DNA of 53,072 bases, from assembly GCA_041572755.1 (NCBI GenBank), contig JBFFRY010000017.1, positions 1 to 53,072 of the forward strand. The letters are read 5' to 3'. The position numbers and the translations under genes are program-made. This stretch comes from JBFELU01 sp041572755. Its GTDB lineage: Bacteria > Actinomycetota > Acidimicrobiia > Spongiisociales > UBA11373. Below the pieces are notes generated by a model. It saw nothing but the letters and a program-made list of their open reading frames with translations. It made no database searches and was not told the origin of the DNA. Shown here piece after piece: positions 32,865 to 40,679 of this stretch (position 1 is its first letter; each line of letters opens with the position of its first letter).

Positions 32865-33679
32865 GGAAGCCGAGGGAACTCGTCGAAGCGCGGTGAACGC
32901 TTCTCGTTGAAGGCGTTGCGTCCCTCCTGGGCTTCCTCCGACATGTAGAAGAGGAGCGTGGCGTCGCCGGCGAGCTGCTGTTGCCCGGCCAACCCGTCCG
33001 ACGCCGCGTTGATCGCGGCCTTCATCAGTCGAATGGCCAGCGGCGACTTCTCGAGGATCTCCCGTGCCCAGGCCACGGTCTCCTCCTCGAGTTCGGTCAG
33101 CGGGACGACCTTGTTGACCATTCCCATCTCGTAGGCCTCGTCGGCCGTGTACCGGCGGCACAGGTACCAGATCTCGCGGGCACGCTTGTCGCCGACCATG
33201 CGGGCGAGCAGCCCGGCCCCGTAGCCACCGTCGAACGAGCCGACCTTGGGACCGGTTTGGCCGAACACGGCGTTGTCGGCGGCGATGGTGAGATCGGAGA
33301 CGAGGTGGAGGATGTGCCCGCCGCCGATGGCGTAGCCGGCCACCATGGCGATGATGGGCTTGGGGAGCCGGCGCATCTGGATCTGGAGGTCCAGGACGTT
33401 GAGGCGCGGCGTGCCGCGGGGATCCAGGTAGCCGGCGTCGCCCCGGATCTTCTGGTCGCCCCCGGAGCAGAACGCCTTGTCGCCGGCGCCCGTGAGGATG
33501 ATGACGCCGATCTCGGGATCGTTGCGGGCTGCCTCGAATGCTGCGGACAGCTCGAACAGGGTGGTGGGCCGGAAGGCGTTGCGGACTTCGGGCCGGTTGA
33601 TGGTGATCTTGGCGATCCCGGGCGTCGTCTCGTAGACGATGTCGGTGTAGTCGCCGGAAGGCGTCCAGTCGACGGGCAT
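32861..33679 (-). CDS. menB: 1,4-dihydroxy-2-naphthoyl-CoA synthase MenB
   Basis: The 272-residue crotonase-fold enzyme closes the second ring of the naphthoquinone. It is very close to the E. coli-type MenB pattern: 'GGDQKIRGDAGY', 'GQTGPKVGSFDGGYG', 'AREIWYLCRRY', and the tail 'EEAQEGRNAFNEKR'. Glycine at 143 in 'QTG' is the bicarbonate-dependent (type I) form, whereas the mycobacterial enzyme has Asp there. ATG 33679 follows a GGAGG ribosome site; longer in-frame extensions are antisense to menE. It overlaps menA by four bases. Confidence 0.95.
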   Translation of the reverse strand: MPVDWTPSGDYTDIVYETTPGIAKITINRPEVRNAFRPTTLFELSAAFEAARNDPEIGVIILTGAGDKAFCSGGDQKIRGDAGYLDPRGTPRLNVLDLQIQMRRLPKPIIAMVAGYAIGGGHILHLVSDLTIAADNAVFGQTGPKVGSFDGGYGAGLLARMVGDKRAREIWYLCRRYTADEAYEMGMVNKVVPLTELEEETVAWAREILEKSPLAIRLMKAAINAASDGLAGQQQLAGDATLLFYMSEEAQEGRNAFNEKRSPRFDEFPRLP

Positions 33680-33711
33680 GAGTGCCTCCGGGGCATGGAG
33701 TGGGACGTCGG

Positions 33712-33719
33712 TACTGTAG
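33712..33719. promoter_or_regulatory. Overlapping divergent -10 elements of menE and menB
   Basis: TACTGTAG contains TACTGT on the plus strand (33712-33717, 23 nt before the menE ATG) and TACAGT on the minus strand (33719-33714, 34 nt before the menB ATG). The hexamers share four bases, so the two promoters, if real, would exclude each other. Confidence 0.35.
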
Positions 33720-33740
33720 TGGCGGCCGTGAGCGGAATCG

Positions 33741-35051
33741 ATGGCTGACTGGGTGGCACAGGCGGCACGGGATCGCCCGGATGCCCCTGCCTTGATCCAC
33801 CGCGAAGTCACTCTCTCGTTCGGTGACCTCCACGAGGCGGCAGACGCCGTGGCGGGTACCGTCACCGGGGGCGGGTTCGGGCCGGGGGAGCGCGTGGCGT
33901 TCTGGGGCGAGAACACGGTCCGGGCGGCGGCCGCCGTGTGGGGGCTCCCCAGGGCCGGTGTATGGGCCGTACCGGTGTCGACCCGTCTGCCGGCGGTCGA
34001 AGCCATGGTCCTCACCCGGGAAGCGGGGGTGCGCGGCTTGTGGGCTCCGCTGCGTCTCGACCTCCCCCATCGGTCCGAAGCCTCGGTGGCGTGGGGGCCG
34101 CCGGACTCGTCGGCCCGCTTCGTCTTGTTCACTTCCGGTTCGGGTGGATCCCGCAAGGGGGTGGTGCTCACCGGGGCCAACGTGGCGGCGGCGGTGGCCG
34201 CTTCCCGGCGGCGCATTCCCAACGGCCCCGATGATCGATGGCTGTGTGTGCTGCCGCTGGCGCACGTGGGTGGCCTGTCGATCCTGTGGCGGTCGGCCGA
34301 AGCCGGCGGGAGCGTGGTGCTCGAGCACGGATTCGATGCCGAACGTTGCGCCGATCTGATGGCGACCGGGCGGGTCACGATCGCCTCGCTGGTCCCCACC
34401 CAGCTGCGACGCATCCTGGCCGTGCATCGAGGTCCGTACGAGGGTCTGCGGGCGGTGCTGGTCGGTGGAGGACCGATCCCTTCCGAGCTGATCGAACGGG
34501 CCCGGGCCGCCGGGATCCCGGCTCTGCCCACCTACGGGATGACCGAGGCCTGCTCGCAGGTTGCCACCGACGACGGTGGCGATCCCTCCACGGTGGGTCG
34601 GCCTCTCGACGGCATGGAGGTGAGGATCCTCGACGGTCGGATCGAGATCCGCGGTCCGGCTGTGTTCGCCGGCTACCTGGGGGAGGAACCGAGAGGGGCC
34701 GGGGACTGGCATCGGACCGGTGATCTGGGCGCCGTCGACGCCGAGGGGAGGCTCCGCGTGCTCGGCCGAGCCGATGCGGTGATCGTGACGGGAGGCGAGA
34801 ACGTCCACCCTGCTCGGGTCGAATCGGTGCTCCTGGGGCATCCGGCGGTCGAGGACATCGTGGTTTCCGGGCGACCGGATCCGGATTGGGGTTCGGTGGT
34901 GGTGGCGGATGTGGTGTTGGCCGGCTCGGTCGACATCGAGCGAGTCGAGGCCTATGCGAGACGCCGGCTCGCCGGCTTCGAAGTGCCCAAGGAGTGGCGC
35001 ACGGTGGATCACATCGAACGCGACGAGGTCGGTAAGCGACCGACGGGCTGA
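33741..35051 (+). CDS. menE: o-succinylbenzoate--CoA ligase MenE
   Basis: The 436-residue acyl-adenylate-forming enzyme activates o-succinylbenzoate with ATP and CoA for MenB. Motifs in order are the P-loop 'LFTSGSGGSRKGVVLT', 'YGMTEACSQ', 'RTGDLGAVDAEG', 'GGENVHP' and the C-terminal catalytic lysine in 'DEVGKRPTG'. Length is shorter than most acyl-CoA ligases but normal for MenE. It is divergent from menB with a 61-nt gap. Function is supported by the flanking men genes. A short-chain dehydrogenase follows 13 nt later. Confidence 0.92.
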   Translation: MADWVAQAARDRPDAPALIHREVTLSFGDLHEAADAVAGTVTGGGFGPGERVAFWGENTVRAAAAVWGLPRAGVWAVPVSTRLPAVEAMVLTREAGVRGLWAPLRLDLPHRSEASVAWGPPDSSARFVLFTSGSGGSRKGVVLTGANVAAAVAASRRRIPNGPDDRWLCVLPLAHVGGLSILWRSAEAGGSVVLEHGFDAERCADLMATGRVTIASLVPTQLRRILAVHRGPYEGLRAVLVGGGPIPSELIERARAAGIPALPTYGMTEACSQVATDDGGDPSTVGRPLDGMEVRILDGRIEIRGPAVFAGYLGEEPRGAGDWHRTGDLGAVDAEGRLRVLGRADAVIVTGGENVHPARVESVLLGHPAVEDIVVSGRPDPDWGSVVVADVVLAGSVDIERVEAYARRRLAGFEVPKEWRTVDHIERDEVGKRPTG

Positions 35052-35057
35052 TAGCGT
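35052..35057 (+). promoter_or_regulatory. -10 element TAGCGT, apparently leaderless
   Basis: Hexamer seven bases upstream of GTG 35065, overlapping the end of menE. Confidence 0.4.
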
Positions 35058-35064
35058 CGAGGTC

Positions 35065-35850
35065 GTGGAGCTCGGATTGACCGGGAAGCGAGCGGTGGTG
35101 GCCGCCGCCTCCGACGGCCTCGGCTACGCCATTGCCGGGGCGTTGGCGACGGAAGGGTGCCGGGTGGCGATCTGCAGCCGCCGGGAAGACCGCATCACGG
35201 AAGCCGCGGAACGCCTCCGACGAGATACCGGCGGCGAGGTGGTGGCGGCCGTCTGCGATGTGAGCGAACCGGGGGAGACCGACCGGTGGGTCACCGACGT
35301 CGCCGCGGCCTGGGGCGGGCTGGACCTGGTGGTCCCCAATGCGGGAGGACCGCCGCCCGGTCGTTTCGGCGACCTCGAGCCGTCGGAGTGGGATGCGGCC
35401 TATCGCCTGACGCTGCGGTCGGCGATGGAGTTCGCCCGGACGGCGCGGCCGCATCTAGAGCGCGGTTCGGCGGTGTTGTTCCTGACCTCGGGGTCGGTGC
35501 GGCAGCCGATCGGCACGCTGGTCCTCTCGACGGTCTTTCGGGCCGGCGTGGCCGCCCTGGCCAAGACTCTGGCCGACGAGTGGGCGGCCGAGGGGATCCG
35601 GGTCAACCACCTCATTCCGGGACGGATCGCCACCTCTCGAGTGGCGGCTCTCGACGACGACGCCGCCCGTCGCCTCGGGATGCCGGTTGCCGAGGTCAAG
35701 GAGGGCTTCGAGCGGGCGATACCGCTGGGGCGCTACGGGGATCCGGGCGAGTTCGCCGCCGCGGCGCTGTTCCTCCTGTCCGGTGCCGCCTCCTACATCA
35801 CCGGTGCGACACTCCAGGTGGACGGGGGCATGCTGCGCCCGATCTCCTAG
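35065..35850 (+). CDS. Short-chain dehydrogenase/reductase family protein lacking the YxxxK pair
   Basis: The 261-residue protein has an SDR fold: cofactor loop 'AAASDGLGYAIA' (13-24), 'NAGGPPPG' (92-99) and the terminal 'ITGATLQVDGGM'. The catalytic Tyr-x3-Lys is absent: the segment after 'TSGSV' reads 'LSTVFRAG', placing S155 and R159 where Tyr and Lys are expected. It belongs to an SDR subgroup with altered active site, and standard dehydrogenase activity is doubtful. GTG 35065 is chosen from homology and the leaderless -10. Its stop shares CTAG with the convergent peptidase gene. Confidence 0.85.
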   Translation: MELGLTGKRAVVAAASDGLGYAIAGALATEGCRVAICSRREDRITEAAERLRRDTGGEVVAAVCDVSEPGETDRWVTDVAAAWGGLDLVVPNAGGPPPGRFGDLEPSEWDAAYRLTLRSAMEFARTARPHLERGSAVLFLTSGSVRQPIGTLVLSTVFRAGVAALAKTLADEWAAEGIRVNHLIPGRIATSRVAALDDDAARRLGMPVAEVKEGFERAIPLGRYGDPGEFAAAALFLLSGAASYITGATLQVDGGMLRPIS

Positions 35851-37793
35851 GTCGCTTCGGTGATCCCGAGATGGCGCAGGAACGCCTCTTGATTCGGTTC
35901 CCGGCCCAGGAAGTCGCGGAGCAGCTCGGCGGCGTCCTCGGAGCCGCCGGGCTCGAGGATCTTGGCCCGGTACTCCCGCCCGAGGTCCGAATCGAGGACG
36001 CCCTCGTCCTCGAATCGGCTGAACATGTCGTCCCCGAACACGCGGGACCACAGATAGCCGTAGTAGCCGGCGTCGTAACCGAAGAGGTGACCGAACGAAG
36101 CCGGGTAGAAGGTTCCCTCGTGATGCGGGAACTTGGCGACCTCTGACGTCTCTTTGGTGATGGCGGCGAGATCCTTGACTTCCCCCGGGCCGTGGAAGGC
36201 CATGTCGAGGCTGCCGAAGGAGACTTGGCGGAGCATCGCCAGCCCGATGTGGAGATCCCGGGCCGCCGTCAGTTGCCGAACGAGATCGTCGGGGATCGGC
36301 TCGCCGGTCTCGTGATGACGGGCGAACCGCTGCAGCACCTCGGGGTTCCAGCACCAGTGCTCCATGATCTGTGAGGGAGCCTCGACGAAATCCCACTCGG
36401 TGTTGAACCCCGTGAAGCGAACCAGGCGGGTGTGTCCCAGGCTGTTGTGGAGCACGTGCCCGAACTCGTGGAACAGGGTCACCACCTCTTCGTGCTTGAG
36501 GAGCGACGGGGTGTCGGCCGTCGGCCTGGTGAAGTTGGCCACGATCGCCGTCACCGGGTTCTGGTAGCCGTCGGGAGTCGCTCGCCCCGGGACGAGATCG
36601 AAGGCCGCCGCATGACCGAACTTGCCCTCGCGGGGGAACAGGTCGGCGTAGAAGACGGCCAGCGGATCGCCGCTCTCCCGATCGTGGACCTCGTAGGCGG
36701 TCACATCGGAGTGCCAGGCGTTGGGGGCGGGGATGGGCCGGTACTCCAGCCCGAACACCTCGCCGGTGATCTCCAGCATGCCGCCGAGCACCGCCTGGAG
36801 CGGGAAGTACGCGGCCACTTCGCTCGGGTCGATCCCGAAGCGCTCCCGCTTGATCTTGGTGTGCCCGTAACGGTGGTCCCAACCCTCGAGGTCGTCGATC
36901 GCCAGCGTGGCCCGGAGATCGGCGAGCTCCTCCTCGGCCTTCGCCTGGAGTGGTGGGATGAGGTCCCGGTAGAAGGCCTCGACCACCCCGGGCTCCCGGG
37001 CCATCTTCTCTTCCATGGCGTAGTGGGCCCAGGACGGCACGCCAAAGATCGAGGCCATCGCCCGCCGCAGCTCGACCGTTTCGGTCAGCAGCGGAGTGTT
37101 GACCTCGGCGGCCTTATTGTAGAACTTGAACTGGAGGAGCCGCCGGAGATCCCGGTCGTCGGCCAGATCCATGAAGGGGTAGTAGTCGGGATAATCGAGG
37201 CTCACCCTCAGGGTGCCTTCCTCCGACCCGGGAGCGAGCCGCTCGAGGTAGTCCGCCGGAAGCCCGCCGAGCTGTTCGGGGGTGAGATCGAGCCCGTCCT
37301 GGTGCTCGTCGATGTTGCGACTGAACGCCACACCGAGCTCGACCAGTCTGGTGCGGATCCTCTGCAGCTCGGCGCGTTCGGCCTCTCCCAGGGCGTGACC
37401 GGCCCGCCGGAAGTCACGACGGGTGAAAGCCAGGAGGCGGGCCTCCTCGCCTTCGAGTGCCATCGCCTCGGTGGTCGCCGCATAGGCTTCCACCGCTTCA
37501 TAGAGATCCCGGCGGAAGGCCAGATCCGACTGCCATTTGGTGAGCCGCTCCTCGGCTTCGGTGGCGGTGTCTCTCACCTGCTTGTCGGGGTGGACCCGCC
37601 CCATGAACGGCCCGGTGCCGTAGGCGGCAACGACGAGGGCCCCGATCTCATCGAGCGGCGCCATCGTGTTGGCCCACGTTCGGGGATCGGAGACGGCGGC
37701 CACACCGTTCGCCAGTCGATCGCCGGCGGCGATCGCTTCGTCGACGGCCCTGGTCACGGATTCGGGGGTGACGGTGGTGTAGTCGTAGCGCAC
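35847..37793 (-). CDS. M3 family oligoendopeptidase (oligopeptidase A/Dcp-like)
   Basis: The 648-residue cytoplasmic metallopeptidase carries the zinc motif HEFGH (442-446) followed by a downstream glutamate region ('DFVEAPSQIMEHW') typical of thimet/Dcp-type M3 enzymes. It degrades short peptides. 'YDAGYYGYLWSRVFGDDMF' and 'GFNTEWDFVEAP' are further family signatures. GTG 37793 begins 'YDYTTVTPESV' and lies eight bases after a TAACCT hexamer; an upstream start would add 46 basic residues that do not look like this family. It ends convergently on the SDR gene with a CTAG overlap. Confidence 0.93.
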   Translation of the reverse strand: MRYDYTTVTPESVTRAVDEAIAAGDRLANGVAAVSDPRTWANTMAPLDEIGALVVAAYGTGPFMGRVHPDKQVRDTATEAEERLTKWQSDLAFRRDLYEAVEAYAATTEAMALEGEEARLLAFTRRDFRRAGHALGEAERAELQRIRTRLVELGVAFSRNIDEHQDGLDLTPEQLGGLPADYLERLAPGSEEGTLRVSLDYPDYYPFMDLADDRDLRRLLQFKFYNKAAEVNTPLLTETVELRRAMASIFGVPSWAHYAMEEKMAREPGVVEAFYRDLIPPLQAKAEEELADLRATLAIDDLEGWDHRYGHTKIKRERFGIDPSEVAAYFPLQAVLGGMLEITGEVFGLEYRPIPAPNAWHSDVTAYEVHDRESGDPLAVFYADLFPREGKFGHAAAFDLVPGRATPDGYQNPVTAIVANFTRPTADTPSLLKHEEVVTLFHEFGHVLHNSLGHTRLVRFTGFNTEWDFVEAPSQIMEHWCWNPEVLQRFARHHETGEPIPDDLVRQLTAARDLHIGLAMLRQVSFGSLDMAFHGPGEVKDLAAITKETSEVAKFPHHEGTFYPASFGHLFGYDAGYYGYLWSRVFGDDMFSRFEDEGVLDSDLGREYRAKILEPGGSEDAAELLRDFLGREPNQEAFLRHLGITEAT

Positions 37794-37801
37794 GATCGGC
37801 C

Positions 37802-37807
37802 AGGTTA
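37802..37807 (-). promoter_or_regulatory. -10 element TAACCT of the M3 peptidase gene, apparently leaderless
   Basis: Reads TAACCT on the minus strand, eight bases before GTG 37793. Confidence 0.45.
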
Positions 37808-37911
37808 GCGAGCGGCTCTTCTTGGCAGTTCGCCCCACCGAGATGCCTGCCCCCGATCCGGCTCCGTGTCTGAGCCGAAGCCGTGGGCGACGTTTCGTTC
37901 CCGGAAAGAGA

Positions 37912-38340
37912 TCAGGGGTTGAGGACGGCATCCAGGCCGGCGAGGGCCTTGCGACCGAGACGACCGAAGAGGGGGCGGAGCAGGACCTCGAGGAAACGGA
38001 TTGCCCCTTTGAGCGTGAACTCGGCCGAATAGGTCACGACGGTCCGGTCCTCCTGCTCGGCGAACTCGATGGTGTCGACGGCGGTCACCGTGGGGGCCTC
38101 ACCCCGGATCACGATCCGCTCGTTCTCTGCGTAGTCGACGACTTCGTAGGTCATCGGCACCTCGCGTCCCAGGAACGTCGCCTGGACGTCGTACACGGAA
38201 CCGACCGTGCCGTCCCCGGAGCGGAGGGTGGACGCCCGGATGCCGGGATCCCACTCCGCCGTGGTGGTGAAGTCGGCCACGTAGTCGAAGACCTCGGCGA
38301 GGGGACGCAGGGTGGTGGCGGTCTCGGTGAGTCGAATCAT
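37912..38340 (-). CDS. SRPBCC family protein (polyketide cyclase/dehydrase-like)
   Basis: The 142-residue protein fits the START/SRPBCC hydrophobic-ligand-binding fold: 'ATTLRPLAEVFDYVADF' at the N-terminus, 'AEWDPGIRASTL', the central strands 'YEVVDYAENERIVIRG', and a long C-terminal helix ('FLEVLLRPLFGRLGRKALAGLDAVL'). Such proteins bind lipids or polyketides; no catalytic residues are evident. It lies upstream of the M3 peptidase gene on the same strand with a 118-nt gap containing that gene's promoter. The ligand is unknown. Confidence 0.85.
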   Translation of the reverse strand: MIRLTETATTLRPLAEVFDYVADFTTTAEWDPGIRASTLRSGDGTVGSVYDVQATFLGREVPMTYEVVDYAENERIVIRGEAPTVTAVDTIEFAEQEDRTVVTYSAEFTLKGAIRFLEVLLRPLFGRLGRKALAGLDAVLNP

Positions 38341-38385
38341 GAGCCGAGTGTGGCCGCTTCGGCCCGCTACCGGAATCCGGCCCCC

Positions 38386-38391
38386 TACCCT
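38386..38391 (+). promoter_or_regulatory. -10 element TACCCT, apparently leaderless
   Basis: Hexamer seven bases upstream of GTG 38399; no ribosome site. Confidence 0.45.
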
Positions 38392-38398
38392 CGTGCCC

Positions 38399-40156
38399 GT
38401 GCCGGACCTGGATCGCTACCTCGACATTCGCTCCGCCGGCGGCGGGCGTCTCACCGCGGACGGTCAAACGGTGGTGTTCGTCACCAACATCACCGGCGTT
38501 CCTCAGGCATGGTCGGTCCCCGCCGGGGGTGGCTGGCCCCGCCAACTGACGTTCGAGGACCAGCGAGTCGGCGGCGTGGCGACCTCGCCGACCGATCCCG
38601 AGCTGGTGGTCTTCTCGCGGGACACCGGGGGCAACGAGCGAATGCAGCTCCACACCGTCGATCCTGCAGGGTTCGGGGAACGCCGGTTGGTCGTGGACCC
38701 CGAGGTGATCCACCGCTTCGGCGAGTTCGGGCCCGACGGTGGCTGGTTCGTTTTCTGCGACAACCGACGCAATGGGGTCGATTTCGATCTCTGGTTGCGA
38801 ACCCTCGACGGGCAAGAGCGCCTCGTCGCCCGCCTGGAGGGGTGGAGCGCCGTCGTCGACGTCACCGACGATGCGGCCCTGGTCGGGCGGGCCGCTTCCA
38901 ACGTCGACTCGACCACGCTCGTCGTCTCGCTGGCGACGGGCGAGGTCACCGAACTGACCCCTCACACCGAACCGCGCCTCCACTCACCGGTGGCGTTCGC
39001 GGCCGATGGGCGGCGAGTGTTCCTGGTGAGCGACCGGGACGGCGAGCATCGCCGCGCCCATCGGGTCGATGGGGATGCCTGGACCGCCTTCGGTCCCGAG
39101 GATGCGGATGTCGACGGCCTGGCGGTCTCGGATCGGCTGGGGGCGTTGGCCGTCAATCGGGACGGCGCCACCCGTCTCGCCTGGTTCGATCCGGAGTCGC
39201 TCGAAGTGGGCGGCGCGGTGGATCTCCCCCTGGGGGTCGCCGGAGGGCTGACCATCGCCCCGGACGAGTCGGGCATGCTGTTCACCATCAGTGGTCCGGC
39301 GCTCAACGCCGACGTCTGGTGGGTCGAGGCCGGGGAAGCGACCCCGGTGAGGGTCACCCGGTCGTCGACCGCCGGGATCGACCCCGCCACGTTTGTGGCG
39401 CCGGAGGCCGTCACCGTGGAGTCGTTCGACGGATTGGAAGTGCCGGCATGGGTGTACCGCCCGCCTGGTGTGGCCCGCCCTCCGGTGATCGTCTCCGTCC
39501 ACGGCGGGCCGGAGGCACAGGAGAGGCCCGGTTTCAATCCGATCTACCAGTACTTCCTCGCGTCCGGGTACGCCGTGGTGGCTCCCAACGTGAGGGGCTC
39601 GTCGGGATACGGACGCACCTACCAGTCGCTGGACGATCGCCGCCGGCGCATGGACTCGGTCGCCGACCTGAACGAGGTGGGCCGATGGGTGGCCGGGCGC
39701 ACCGACTTGGACGGCTCGAGGACCGCCGTCATGGGGGGCTCGTACGGCGGCTTCATGGTCCTGGCCGCGATGGCGACCGCCCCGGAGCTCTGGTCGGCGG
39801 GCGTCGACATCGTCGGGATCACCAACTTCGTGACGTTCCTCGAGAACACCGGGGCCTACCGGCGGGCGCTCCGGGAGGCCGAGTACGGGAGCCTGGACGA
39901 CGATCGGGAGTTCCTGGAGTCGATCTCACCGACCTCGATGGTGGATCGCATCACGGCCCCGCTGCTGGTGATCCACGGCGCCAACGACCCCCGGGTGCCG
40001 GTGAGCGAGGCGGAACAGATAGTGGCCCGGCTGCGGGAGCTGGGTCGCGACACCGAGCTGCTGGTGTTCGACGACGAGGGACACGGGCTGGTCAGGCTGC
40101 CCAACCGGAGAGTCGCCTACCGGCGGGTCGCCGAGTTCCTCGGCACCGTTCTCTGA
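38399..40156 (+). CDS. S9 family peptidase (prolyl oligopeptidase/acylaminoacyl peptidase type)
   Basis: The 585-residue protein has an N-terminal beta-propeller (about 10-320) and a C-terminal alpha/beta-hydrolase domain. The catalytic triad is S448 in 'GGSYGGFM', D530 in 'HGANDPRVP' and H562 in 'DEGHGL'. 'SVHGGPE' is the oxyanion-side loop. The propeller gates access so that only peptides enter. No signal peptide is present, so it is probably cytoplasmic. GTG 38399 fits the leaderless -10; an upstream in-frame start would overlap the divergent SRPBCC gene. Confidence 0.92.
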   Translation: MPDLDRYLDIRSAGGGRLTADGQTVVFVTNITGVPQAWSVPAGGGWPRQLTFEDQRVGGVATSPTDPELVVFSRDTGGNERMQLHTVDPAGFGERRLVVDPEVIHRFGEFGPDGGWFVFCDNRRNGVDFDLWLRTLDGQERLVARLEGWSAVVDVTDDAALVGRAASNVDSTTLVVSLATGEVTELTPHTEPRLHSPVAFAADGRRVFLVSDRDGEHRRAHRVDGDAWTAFGPEDADVDGLAVSDRLGALAVNRDGATRLAWFDPESLEVGGAVDLPLGVAGGLTIAPDESGMLFTISGPALNADVWWVEAGEATPVRVTRSSTAGIDPATFVAPEAVTVESFDGLEVPAWVYRPPGVARPPVIVSVHGGPEAQERPGFNPIYQYFLASGYAVVAPNVRGSSGYGRTYQSLDDRRRRMDSVADLNEVGRWVAGRTDLDGSRTAVMGGSYGGFMVLAAMATAPELWSAGVDIVGITNFVTFLENTGAYRRALREAEYGSLDDDREFLESISPTSMVDRITAPLLVIHGANDPRVPVSEAEQIVARLRELGRDTELLVFDDEGHGLVRLPNRRVAYRRVAEFLGTVL

Positions 40157-40161
40157 AGCCG

Positions 40162-40665
40162 TCACCAGCCCTGGGGGGCCGCCAGCCTCTCCTGACCGGG
40201 CACGCCGAACTGCATCACCACGAACCCGAGCAACGCTGCCGCCAGCGGTACGGGCCGGTCGGTTTCGATGGTGCGGGGGCGACGAGTCATCGCGGCCACG
40301 TCGTCCTCATGGTGCCGCAGGATCCATCGGTTGCGGCGTCGGCCCTCGTCGGCATACAGGACGTAGGCGTAGTCGGGGCCGTTGATCCCGTAGTTCTTGG
40401 CACCGGGGGCCGACCGGGCGACCTTGCGTTGCTCGACGTCGACGATGACGGGACAGATGGCGTTGGCCCACCCGACGGCCCGCATCCGCCACTGTTCTCC
40501 CGAAGGAAGGAGGATCCTCTGGCCGCGCCCCAGATAGATGTTGAACCACGAATAGCGACCCATGGCGGCGAGTGGCGTCCCGTCGGCCAGCGCGAACCGG
40601 TAGGTGGGAAACCCGCGCCGGGCGATCCGGCGTACCTCCGCCGTTCCGACGACGGTGTGGTGCAT
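40162..40665 (-). CDS. Hypothetical protein, possibly scramblase/tubby-like, with C-terminal membrane segment
   Basis: The 167-residue protein has a beta-rich core ('YRFALADGTPLAAMGRY', 'WFNIYLGRGQRILL', 'CPVIVDVEQRKVAR', 'YAYVLYADE') and a C-terminal hydrophobic stretch ('LAAALLGFVVMQFGV') that could be a membrane anchor. The strand pattern recalls LURP-one/tubby/scramblase-like folds, but this is a weak inference. ATG 40665 follows GGGGGAA. The gene starts 14 nt after the PQQ-type propeller gene, so the two are probably co-transcribed. Confidence 0.75.
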   Translation of the reverse strand: MHHTVVGTAEVRRIARRGFPTYRFALADGTPLAAMGRYSWFNIYLGRGQRILLPSGEQWRMRAVGWANAICPVIVDVEQRKVARSAPGAKNYGINGPDYAYVLYADEGRRRNRWILRHHEDDVAAMTRRPRTIETDRPVPLAAALLGFVVMQFGVPGQERLAAPQGW

Positions 40666-40679
40666 GGTTCCCCCGTCGG

